From contig JAAMPI010000275.1 of assembly GCA_013054445.1 (NCBI GenBank), forward strand, positions 1 to 46,087: a stretch of DNA of 46,087 bases, written 5' to 3'. A model generated the notes under the pieces. It worked only from the letters and a program-made list of their open reading frames with translations, did no database searches and had not been told where the DNA came from. Positions 21,901 to 33,000 of the stretch are shown piece after piece. Origin of the DNA: Cudoniella acicularis (Eukaryota > Ascomycota > Leotiomycetes > Helotiales > Helotiaceae). Position numbers and translations under genes: made by a program. Numbering within the stretch: position 1 is the stretch's first letter; every line of letters begins with the position of its first letter.

Positions 21901-23408
21901 TCCGCGACCTTGCACGCCGCATTGTAGGAGACGGACCTTCCTCGTGGGGCGGATCATCGAGCCAGTCGCCAACTGGAGGTCCCCAAAATCAGCAGGTATC
22001 TAGTTTCAACGCCGCAACTTTCGGCGTCGATGTTGAGGCCACACTTCTGAGATGCCTTGATCTGATTGACCTTGACGATAGTCCAAACATGCCACGCCTC
22101 AACCTTCGAAGGGCTTCCGGACAAACTATGCTCCACCTTGCCTGCTCGCTCGGCCTAAATCGCTTTGTGGCAGCATTGCTTGCACGTGGCGCCAATCCAG
22201 AACCACGGGATAAGGGCGGCTTCACTCCGATGCATTTTGCTGCGCTTCACAACCATCCACAAATTGTCCGGCGTCTAATGCTCAGCGGAGCTGACCCGAA
22301 TGTGCGAAGTCTGCAAGGCTATACGCCTTCGGATATGGCCACTTCCGATGAAGTTCTCCATGCTGCTAGACGCATCGAGCACCACTCGAGAACGCGGAGT
22401 GGCTCTTCCTTGAGAAGCAGAACCAGCAGTGCTACATCCTTGAGATCTGTCTGGCAGCCCACATCAACACCGGCGCTGGTAGGCGATGCTCTGGGTGAAG
22501 ATCCCGATGACGGCGATAACGAATACGAGGATGAGGACGCGGATGCCGCCACTGATGGTGTATTCTGGATGAAATCAAGACGCCCAAGTGCTCAGAAGAT
22601 GACAAGTGAAGAGGTGGAAGATGAGAAAGACCCTGTTATGGAATTGCCTGGTATTGGCCATGCAGGGGGCCTTGCGTCACCAACTGCGGCTATGACGGCT
22701 TTCCGAGATCAACTCAGTGCTCAAATTCAACACCTGCAGCAGACGATGCATCTCAATCTCCCGAATCTACCTCAAATGCCTAGATTCGATATGATGCCCA
22801 ACCTTCCAGATTACCAAGCGTACTTGGGCAATGCCCCTATGGTTCGTCGCATCAGCAACTTCGTGGGCAACAATCGTCCGGACGCGGCCAAAGAGCAGGA
22901 TTATAAATGGTGGGACTTGTTTTCGGGAACAGTTCCCTCTGCGCCTCCTGCGTACGAGGATATTTTCCCTGGAGGAGATGTGGATACAAAGAGAGAATCT
23001 GCTACACGAGCTGCCGCCGATGCTGTAGCGGATAACAAATGTGCTGAGATTTTCGATCAAGCCGAGAGTTCTACGTCCACAAAGAAGAAGTCCGTAGTGT
23101 TAGATACTGTAAGAATCGGTCACCAGCATACGATTACCAGAGAGCAACAAGACCAGCTCAGACTAGCACATGCGGAGAAAGTCAAGAGGCTCAGCCGCGA
23201 TCGGAATCTGTTCTTTATCTGGGTAAGTAACTTCGTCCTCTTCATGCTCCCCACCAGTCCTAATCATTTCTAGATTCCTCTCCTGGTCATCATTATTCTC
23301 GCCATGTTGTATAACAGAGTTCCACAAATCTGGACTCGCATGGCAGATGTCGTCGACTCTGCCCGGATTCGAAATAACGACCAGGCACGCTTTGTCGAGG
23401 TTCAATAA
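18974..23408 (+). CDS. Spt23/Mga2-type membrane-tethered transcription factor (IPT/TIG, ankyrin repeats, C-terminal TM)
   Basis: In yeast this family sits in the ER membrane, is released by the Rsp5 ubiquitin ligase and the proteasome, and activates the OLE1 fatty-acid desaturase. Exons are 18974-19678, 19734-23222 and 23274-23408, giving 1442 residues. After an acidic, Ser-rich N-terminus, a conserved region spans about 349-580 (ETQIPIKMTLYP; IACYCRHQNEKLGFQV). A long Gln/Pro/Ser linker follows. An IPT/TIG domain starts near 836 (PTIHKLIPNEGPKAGG), two ankyrin repeats lie at about 1029-1104 (GQTMLHLA; GFTPMHFAA), an acidic stretch comes next, PPAY is near 1305, and one membrane helix spans about 1392-1412 across the last intron. 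PPAY is a PPxY-type site for WW domains and could recruit an Rsp5-like ligase (inference). A second possible start is the in-frame ATG at 19037. It is longer than the yeast proteins (about 1100). Confidence 0.94.
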
Positions 23409-24344
23409 CTTTGTTGTTTAGACTTACATCTGTTTTTGTGTACTTGAAAATTCATTGCTTCATCGCATGATAATGTCATAAGTATAATCGGGAGAACAGG
23501 ACGAAAATCGCACGCTGCCGAGCGATCCGCAGTAGTGCTTAATGGGACCACGAACTTCTCTTACAGCATGAACTATTAATTCAATTCTTGTTCTTTAACC
23601 ATTGTGTTGTTTGGTTATTGATTTGTCAATCAAACAGCCCTATTTCACGGAGTGCTACATCGGAGAAGCATTCATTTGTGCTTACTTCCTTCGTGGAATG
23701 GCACCATAGGATTTGGACAGCAAGGGTTGGGCTGGGAAGTTACGAGGGATGGAAAGTTTGGATTTGGCTATCTATTGTACAGCGACAAGTTTTCTGCTAT
23801 GTGTATGTAGCATGCAGTGCCGGAATTAAAAGAATTCATGCGTAATCTGCTAAACTGATCCCTTCCTAGTGATGCATGTATGCGTTGAAGAAAAAAAAGA
23901 AAACCCAACTCCCAAATGCTGACTGGCTAATGAATCAATTGCTGAAAGTAGCAGAAGGAAGAATTAAACAGACTCAGAACCCCGGTGCTAATGCTCGCTC
24001 GCTCATCCATGAAATAAATGCCTGCCAATCTTAGTCTTCATGCCCAATGCGTATGCTTGCTTGCCGTATGTTCATGCCGATTCTGGTAAGAGCGTCATCT
24101 CTCATGAATTATCGTCCGTCGTGCTGTTTCGTCCATTTTGTGGGAGGTGATTGTAGGAAATAAACAAAAGAAAAGGTCGCTCAAGTCGTTAGTCGTAACA
24201 TGCATGCATATTTGCTTGGCTGTATCTGATCCGACTGAGTCCAAAGGTTCAAAAAAGTCTTCAGATCACACACAGATCATCAACGCCGTCGTCTAAGTTG
24301 GTCGTCTAGTTGTCCGTCTATCCAACCTCTCCAGAAGTCTAAAT
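23409..24344. other. Convergent intergenic region
   Basis: Lies between the 3' ends of two converging genes. AT-rich, with no supported frame. It should hold both terminators; no overlap of the coding parts is seen. Confidence 0.5.
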
Positions 24345-26891
24345 TCAAAATACGTCCGGGGGCCATTCGAAAGACTCGTGGGCTCGTGTAAGAGGTTTCT
24401 GAACATTGTCTTTATCGGGCTTGGTGCTCTCCCCCTCTTTGATGGTAGGGTTTGGCTTCGTTAACTTGGATGGGCTAGATTGTCTGCTGTTTCCGCTAAT
24501 CAATGAAGGAGCAGTACTAATCATTTCGCCGCTAGCTAATCTCACAGCCTTGGGCATCTTCGGCATAGGAGGCACATCGCTACTAAAGGCGGGATTTGCG
24601 ATATATGCGACATCTTCCGCGCCGAGCTGGTTACCGCTTTTAGGGATCTTGACGGATTTGCTGGTAAGAGAAGGCTTCATATAGTCTAGACCATTAAAAT
24701 CTGAAGAAGGTGGAGGGGAAACAGATTGCCGTGCGTTAGGTTGAGGTTTGCTCTTCACCAGTTTAGCTGAAGATACCGCTCCAGTTCGGCTATGCCCGCG
24801 GCCCGTTGTCTTTGAGGTCATGTCAAACACGGTTATCTTCGTGCCAGTATGGGTATTTTTGGGAGGAGCCAATGTCGAGCCTTTGAGTTTAGGAGCATTG
24901 GCGACTTTAGCCGTATCTTGGGTGACCTTCTGCAACTTTCGTGGACGGCTAGTGGCAGGCTTCTTTCTCAGAGTAGCTTTCTTAACTTCCGACTCATCGT
25001 CAGAATCAGGCTCTGGCGAAGGTTTGTATCGACCATCATCAGCCAAGCGCTCAAATCTACTCTTTCTCTTTCTCGGAGTCGAATCCTTCTTTGGGGTTAT
25101 CTCAGAGGGTTGTGTCTTTGGTTTTGGCGTGCTTTCCTTGTCAGATTGCTCTTCTTCGTAACTGCTATCATTCGCTGATGGCAACGCGGATGACTCGTTT
25201 AGCGTTCCTTCCTGAGCTTCCGTCTCGGCATCCTCACTTTGTCGAGCCCCGTACTCTATTGTCTCATCCATATCATCATCCTTCTCAACGCTCTGGATAA
25301 CTTCGTCGTTCGGGGGAATAGGCAATGATTTCTCTGACCAATCAGCTGTTTCTCTCATCTTGGTGTTCGCCTTTTCACCATAGGATCCTCGCAATCCATC
25401 CATTGCCATATTTGGTGCATCTTTAGAGGAGTCATCAACCGTTACCGCTTTGCCAATAGGATTTGTCTCCTCATCACTGAAACCCGCCTCGGGGTCGACA
25501 TATCCACTCAAGAGTCGTTCTGAAGGAAGTGTGGACAAAGCCCCAGGAACAAACCGAGATCTGCCCACTCTAGGAGGAGGTTGCGAAGGAATGGGTTCTC
25601 CGAGTGCATCCGAAAGTTGCCTACGTGCTGCTTCTAGTTTTCCCTCCAGGTCACTAACGCGCTTGACCAACTTCTGCTGCTTCTGAAGGTCTTTTCTAGA
25701 AGGAATCCTCCGTGCCTGATGATAACCATCACTGTTATCGCCCACAAAGGCTTTCTTGATGTTTGTTAATGAGGCTCTTTTAAGGTCGAATGACCGCCTG
25801 CTGGGCGACGGAGGGTTGGATCGCATTACAGAGGCCGAGTAGTTGGAGGCTGGACTCTCACCGCGATAACTGTTTCGTCGATCTGAAGACTCGAGGAAGA
25901 CTCTGCCCATTCTCTTCTGCTCATTCGGAATGTCGGCACTGCGCCGAATCCTAGAAACGGACTCATCATCGAATTCGATACCAGAATCATGCTTGCCGCT
26001 GTAGCTCTTCTTTCTCTCCACCTCTTGCAAATGCGTAACATTTACAGCTGTTCCTCGGAAGTGCCCCGACTGTTTAAGCTCCTTGTAAATTTTCTCGGCC
26101 TTCTCTTGGCGTTCTCTCAGGATCCTCTGTTGTGTAGTTTCTTCATCATAAATAATTGGCTGCGGCTTTGACCAGATCTTCCAATTGCTGGGATTGAAGG
26201 TTGACGCGATAGACTTTCCGAAGCGGAAAATGCTAGAATGACGAGATGATGCTTCCGACCGATCTGCAACTGAACCTTCCGTCATCAAGTCATCTTGATA
26301 GTGTGTAAATTTCCGCGGTTGCGCCATCTTCCGCCCACGAATGTGTCTGCCATTATCGTGCTCGTATCTGTCCTGGAAGCCATCATCGATGCCAAGATAT
26401 GGAGGAGGAGGCATTTGACTGACTCGATCATTCATACTACCCTCGACAAACTTCGAAGGACGAGCTTGCGAAGAAGATCGACGTCGAAATGTGGGCGAAT
26501 TCGGTGCATTTCGATTCCGCAATGGGCGTCTAGCTGGAGCAGCACTTGCAGGAGTGGTATTCGAGAGAGGCCAGTCACTTGTTCGATGTCGTTTTTCTGA
26601 ATGTGATTCCTCCTCATAGTCGGCAACCTCGTAATTCTCGCCATAGTCCTCAGCATTGGCAGATAGCCTCGAATGACGATTGCTGAATAGTCTCTTCGCG
26701 CCTTTTGCACTGGTATCGATATACTTGAGCGCCACCTCGGGGGAGTCATCTAAAGACTCACGCCTCGAATTTCGAGGGTACTAGCATACAGATCAGCTTC
26801 AGCCAGGTAAACAAACAACTTCCGCATTCCAAAAGACGGGAAAGTGCAGGTAAACAAATAATGCAGCACTTACAGCGGATCTGGAAGCCAT
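24345..26891 (-). CDS. Disordered, probably nuclear protein with a short coiled coil (fungal-specific)
   Basis: Exon 1 is 26891-26874 (six codons) and exon 2 is 26780-24345, giving 817 residues. The 93-base intron has a GTAAGT donor and joins MASRSA to YPRNSRRESLDD in phase. The protein is mostly low-complexity, rich in Ser, Lys, Glu and Pro. Its more ordered parts are a segment near 195-245 (STFNPSNWKIWSK followed by a charged helix) and a heptad-like stretch at about 368-400 (LVKRVSDLEGKLEAARRQL). Basic clusters (PRKRKSR, RKKPATSRPRK) look like nuclear signals. The C-terminus, SFEWPPDVF, stands out as a short aromatic motif after disorder. Similar Aspergillus proteins have, as I recall, been called putative nuclear RNA-binding proteins; I see no RNA-binding domain. 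The gene is real, its role unknown. Confidence 0.88.
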
Positions 26892-28254
26892 CTCGTCCTT
26901 GCACACGTCCGATCTTTAAGGGCGCTTCATTGATTGCTTTTGTACGCACGGCCGCCGGTATTGAAAGTTGGGTCGTGGAATTCGTGGAGAATCGTTTTTG
27001 GACGCGTGAAAGTTGAAGTTCGCGTGCCGAGACAGAAAACAAAGTGAATTGGCCTCTGTTGCCGCGCTTCCTTTCTCCAGGTCGGCGAGAATTTTTGATC
27101 ATATAGCAGGTGGCAGATTGCTGTTGTCCCCTTTTCCGTACGTCTCATGCACGTGGAGTGAGACACACAGACGTGGAGCGCAACGCTCTGTTTGTTTTTG
27201 TTGGTGACGTTGGTTGGTTGGTGGTCAGGTACCGTCGCGGAGAGACGGAGGACGGACCAATGGCGCAGGGTTCTGATGCTACTATTTTCGGCTGACGGCA
27301 AATCGTGGGGAATTGGATAACCTCCACCAGACCCAATTATTACGGGTATACCTAGGTTAAGTGCGTTTCAAGTCGGGTATTTTTTGAGTGTTAGATTCCT
27401 ATTATACGGAATGCCAACATGCTATAGTAGTAAACTACTCAGCTTTACAATTAACTATTCATTACAATGTATCTGAGCTGCTGTTCTATAAGTTCAGCTC
27501 ACTCTTAGGTTGAACACTTGCGTGCCTCTCATCCCTCCCCAGACCTCGGAAAATCCAGGAACCTATTTGTGGTTCCAATTAGGGGAAAACTGCAATTCCA
27601 TGTAAATAGAAGGGAGTGGCCCTAGATCGGGACTCCTCTATTTTACATAGAGACCATCCTTTACCCTGTCCGAAATTGGGAAAATGGTCAATGCGGCAAT
27701 ATTTGTGCGAAAAATCACAGGAAAGGGTGCCACAGGGTAGACAACAAGTATATTTCATCTTCCACGTAATATCAATTCACATGCAACCCAGCATTCATTG
27801 CTTGCTCTCCAGGCGCTGCCCTATTTCTAACAGGTCTCCTCCTAAATTACAGAATGGTCCCTACCCCTCCCACCGCTAAGTAAAAAGAAGCCCTTCCAAC
27901 TATTTAAGTGAACATAGGAAATGTGCAACAGTGTGAACCGAAGACAAACAGTGTTTGTCACGGATTTTAGATCAGAATAAGGAGAGGTCGATAGGTGCGC
28001 TTTTTCGCAAGAATGAGCCGATGGACTGGAGAGTCTTCGTACTCAAAGGGTGAAGAAAATAGATTGAAGATCGTCGATGCAATGTCCAAGTGGCAGAAGT
28101 GGTCTCCAGTCATGAATCCCGTTAAGTGCCTGGTAACCGCAAACGTTGTCCATAAACTCCATGATGGTATAACACAAATCGTTCCTTACATACCAATGCC
28201 AAAGGCGTCTTGGTGAATAAAACCTTGGCGCAAAGCAAATCCAACAACTGGTGA
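26892..28254. other. Intergenic: promoter of the disordered nuclear protein and 3' UTR of veA
   Basis: Both flanking genes are on the minus strand, so the right part is downstream of veA and the left part is the promoter of the next gene. Open frames at 26927-27301 lie on both strands and have no protein character. I see no further gene. Confidence 0.5.
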
Positions 28255-30082
28255 TCATCGATGATGATCATTGAATGAATCAGCGGGACAAATCCGATAC
28301 ATTCCACTCCCGTCAGCTCTCTTATACTCCATCTCCCCGGTAAAACGGTTAACGTTTCCATTCATACAGCTACTGTTTTCTTGGAGGCTTGGACGCTGGC
28401 CATCGTGAAGAGGCTCGTAGGAAGAGGGCTCGCCAAAAACACGGTCGCGTGGTCGTTTTCCATTCTCATTGAACATGGGTTCCATCGGTGCAGGAGGTTC
28501 AGCTGCCACGATCATAGGGCCAGCCGATGAAGCAATCGTTGGACCAGGAGCGGGCCCGGAATAATGAGCATAAGCGGCAGATCGATCTGAGCCTCGGTCG
28601 AAGCTTGGACTTGGGAGAGGTGGTGCAACAGTCCTCACAGCTGACAAAGGCCCAGTAGGAGAACGGTGCGCCTCATACTTGTGCTCTATAGGCGGCAAAT
28701 TTATTGGTGCCAGGTTTACGGGGCTAGCAGCAGGTGGATATTGAGGCCGATGGTATGTTGGATCCACGGCGGGGTATGGACCAGAAGATTGTGCATTGGA
28801 TGGATAAGGTGCAGAGGCTTTCCTGTATGGATCAGGTTCATCACGCTGCTCACGTGGAGGATTTGCGGAATAAGCAGATGAATGAGGAGGATATCGATGA
28901 TCATAACCATAATTGCTTGGTGGAGGAGGTGCCGGTCGAGAATGAGCTTGCTGTTGATGATAGGCATTGGGAGCTGATTGATACGCCTGCTGTGTGGCAG
29001 GGGGAGGAGGCGGAGGTGGAGGCTGCGAAAATTGTCCTTGGGGTGCCTGGAATTGCTGACCAAAATTTCCACCACCACCACCACCCATGAAGCCCAGATA
29101 TCCTCCTGGAGGTGGAGGAGTATGACCAGCTACTGGTGAGGGAGAGAAGGCGGGTTGATAAGGTTGTGCTGGGTATTCACCGGACAAGCGGCGCTGAGAT
29201 TCTCTTCCTTCATCGCCTACAGCACTATTTGAGCGTTCTCTATACGGCTCTGGTTCAGCTGGACGGCCGGCACGACTGTACCCATCGTCGGCAGGTTCGT
29301 CGTATTCTCCCGCAGGTTTGTCCCTTCTCCTCATGCGTACATCACGCCGGATTCTAACCCGACAGCCCTGCTCAGCCACGGTTCGACTGAGTGGTGTACT
29401 CTCTGCAAGACCGGGGAATTTTTTAGCACTGAAAACAGTGAACATGGCCGACTTGACTTCCAGCCTCCAGTCAAAAGATGAATCGGGGGCGCCAGGTGGG
29501 GCGGGCACTTTGGGCTTCTGCTCGGTCTTAGGTTCGGCTTCGGGATCCCCATCCCCATCTCTTTTCGTCTCTTCATAGAGATTGAAACTAAGATAATACT
29601 TCCCCTCGTGGCGAACAGAGAGGTCCGGGAAGATAAAGTATCCAGCTTCATTTGGTCGATCGAGATATGCCATGCCTGAGACAGGCATTCCAGTCAGAAC
29701 AGGAATCTGAGGTGGTGACGGTTGAGAACGACCGTGTGCCATCGTCCGAGCCGTCTCCAATGTGGCAAAGAGAAAGAAATTGGCACTGTAGGAAAAGGTT
29801 ATATCTTCTTGCTGTTTTGTCCCCACATTCTCGTAGATGCGCAGTTCGACCACGGGAGGAGGATCAACAGGTCGTCGATCAGCAGAGGCTTGGGGACGTC
29901 AGTCAATCGTTCGCACACAGTAATAATTCGACCAAGGAAGTCTTACACTTTGCACCTGAACCACATGCTCTGGCACGCTCCGGTTGCTGAATGACATTCA
30001 ATGCATAGGTAATTCTCCGTCCCTCCTTAGTAGTACGTTCGAGCAGCGCATCCGACTCCTCTATCGGCTTTTGCTGTGCCAT
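28255..30082 (-). CDS. veA: VeA, velvet-domain developmental and secondary-metabolism regulator
   Basis: VeA joins VelB and the methyltransferase LaeA in a light-sensitive nuclear complex that controls sporulation and secondary metabolism. Exon 1 is 30082-29947 and exon 2 is 29888-28255 (intron 58 bases, GTAAGA donor), giving 589 residues. The join restores [15 protein letters not shown], the family pattern. The velvet domain covers about residues 22-220 ([51 protein letters not shown]), followed by a basic [13 protein letters not shown] run. The rest is a Pro/Gln/Tyr-rich disordered tail ending with [14 protein letters not shown], the conserved end region of VeA proteins. The length is close to that of other Leotiomycete VeA proteins. 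Identification is secure. Confidence 0.96.
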
Positions 30083-33000
30083 TTTTTAATTATATCGAAT
30101 AGTTTCAACTCGAGTGTCGCTCGCTCTGCTAGTTGAAGACTCGGGTCGTATCGTTTGCTGCATCCAACAATTGTTAGCAGGCAGGTTCTCGGAAGCCAAA
30201 AGAGTTTCCCGACTACGTGGAAGCGACCACAAAGCAACGCTCGATAACAAGGGAATAAGGGAACAACAGTGAAGAGGAAAAGCGATGCTCACCCAAGGAT
30301 TAGTGTTTCGAAGGTAATGAGCGAGAGTCGTGATACGATATCGTTTTTACTGTTCTGTCGTCCCAAGTAGCTGAAAGTGTTGTCTCTGGTTCCCAGCACG
30401 CTATTGGGGCACCCGAGCTGATGGATGGAACAGCAACCAAGCGGCTCGCTTCTCTGGTTGCAACGGTTGCTGGAGTCGGCAACACAGTGCAGAAGAATCT
30501 CTTCGTCGTCAGATCCTCTCTTTTTCTCGTCCTGCTACAGTGTTATGGCTTCCTCGGTAGCCGTCGCGGTCGACGACGAGTGTCGAGTTGATGTGAGGAA
30601 GGAGTCTGAACGACGGACGAGAGAAGAGTGGGTGGCTGGGCTGGGCATACACGACTACCACGGACACAACCTGCTCCCCAACTGCGCGGTAGTGGCCCAC
30701 AAACCAGGAAGTCCACTGGTCAGTGGCCTCTCCAACAGGGGGCCCGGAACCCCAGCTAGGCTGTTCAGTGTTCGCACGGGGGGGGGTTGGCAGTGGCCCC
30801 AAAGTTGCAAGTGGGCGCGCGCAGCATCCGTGGGTGCTGGATTTGACTCTGAATGGCCCAGCTCGGTCGGGGGGTGCACGGTGGCGCCTGTCCGGGACGG
30901 TGGGAGGCATTCCAGCAAGGCCTGGCAAGGAATATCAGCAGACATGGCTTTTCCCGACTTGGGGCCCCCGGTCCTGGCCGGTAAGACGAGCATCGAGCGT
31001 CCGCGTCTGCAACAGTGCCGCGCCGAAGCCTTCAGTGACCAGTGCCCAGTGCTGAGGGCTCGCTCGCGGCCAAGGGAACGCAAGGAGCGCGAAACTCCAA
31101 GCGAGCCTTCCCCTCTTTCTGGCATCTACTTCTATAAGCATGAGCCGTGAGCGCGCATCTGGTGTGTGTCCATTCGCAGCCCGAAGACCGTCGGGAATGA
31201 CTCTGGCAGCTCTTGGCAATACATAGGTACGCAGAAGGACCCGAGGCTCGAGGAAACCAGACAGACACTCAGGGCTCAGGTCTCAGGTCTTAGGTCTCAG
31301 GAGACTCAGATACCATTGCCTTCTTTCTGTGCTGCTCATCTCACAAGCCGCAGACTGGCCCGACGCTTGATGCGCCGCGGCGGAGTAGGTTTGGGCCAGC
31401 ACCCGAGATAAGTGTCTCTTCCGCGTTACAAACCACTGACAAAGATGCATAAGTACATAGAGCCCAACGGCTTGTTCGAATAATAAAGTTGCTACTAAAG
31501 TTCAACAGCGACCTACGAGATCCAATGAACTTAATAAAGGTGCCTAAAGTTGCCCAATTGCTCGAAATTGCTTTTCTCTCATCCCATCAAACCCCACGGT
31601 CGCAAAGATCCATCATCCGCCAACAAGTGGCACTACAATCCTACTGGCCCGATTTCTCCACCGTGCAACCGAACCGGGACGAGAGTTGGGAGTTGCCGGT
31701 ACCATTGTTGCAGTGTCGCACGCCAGAAAAAATCCATGAGCCGTGGTACGCTGTCAGAACTCAGAAGGATTGCAAAAAAAAGACAGGGCCGAGCAACTGC
31801 TCCCAGTCTCCTGTCCGTCCAGAACGTTGAAGTTGGAACAATCAGTACTCCGTTGTAGGTCAATCCAGCCGAAACAGAGGCCGGCGAGTTGGAGACGGAG
31901 AACTTTGACCTTCTGGTCGGTCTGCAGTATCGAGATAGGACAAACGACCGGCGCCAAAAGACAGTTCAATGCGCTGCTGGCAAACCTTTGACTGGGCGCA
32001 TTATTCTGCCTTTAGAACTTAAACGGTGTTGGTTATCACTCTGGACTGACTACTGGTCAACCCAGCACGTCGTTTCCTCGATCCATCACGTCGGTGGTGG
32101 GATCTCCACGCTGGCGGTTAAAGCCCTAAAAGTATATCTCAGAAGCCTATTTTCGACATGGACAGCGTTCCGATTTAGATGATGCTCGGCTCTCCAGACT
32201 CCGTGCACAAATATATTTTTCATGGGGTTCAGTGGACTCGGGAGGATAATTATACACGGGGTTCTCACTATTCGCCAGGGTTATTAGAGACTCCTGCAGT
32301 GTCGGTATTACTGTATGTACACCCGACACCCGACGAGCTGGTGAAAGATGTCTGCTGTCACGATTATTTGCATGAGATCGGATTACGGGCTGCGCTTCCC
32401 CTATTTGACCGGCTGGGCTCTCCTTCATACTTGGATTGGATATGAAGATGACAAGAATTCGAATTGCATATGTAATAATTGCAGTACCGACATGATTCTC
32501 GAAGTTGTTACAAGGACCTGGCCTGGGACTTTAGGAGAAAAGGACCGAAGCGATCCCAGGAGACTGGACAGCATCTCAGCTCCAAAGTATCTTCATACAG
32601 GCGCCAGTTATGAATCCATATTAACAGGGATTGAAATCCAGAAACGGTACTTGGAAGTAAATTGGGCCATGGGGGTCTGGTCAGCGAGTCAGCGGTTACC
32701 AACTTCGTTCTCGTCATGAATCGTGATTCCTACGGATCTCGATCATCTTGATGATGCGCCTCAGTTCAGCGTCTGAATCCTTGCCGACAATTTCGGTATC
32801 CATTTGTGGACAGGTGCGGACCGCAGATAGCACCGCAAAATCTCCTACGGCGCGGGGCATCAGCGAGTTAATCCAAAACCCAAAGACCTACACGTACAGA
32901 GAGTTGAGAGCTGAACCTCTGGAACAATCCTGCAGCCTACTCTACTAGATACGAATCACAGGATGACTTTTGCATCTCGTCTCCTTTCTTCTTTGCTCGT

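Noticed and set aside
30425..31150. 241-codon plus-strand frame upstream of veA
   Set aside because: Other frames on both strands are equally open, composition is GC-biased, and no domain or homologous pattern is visible.
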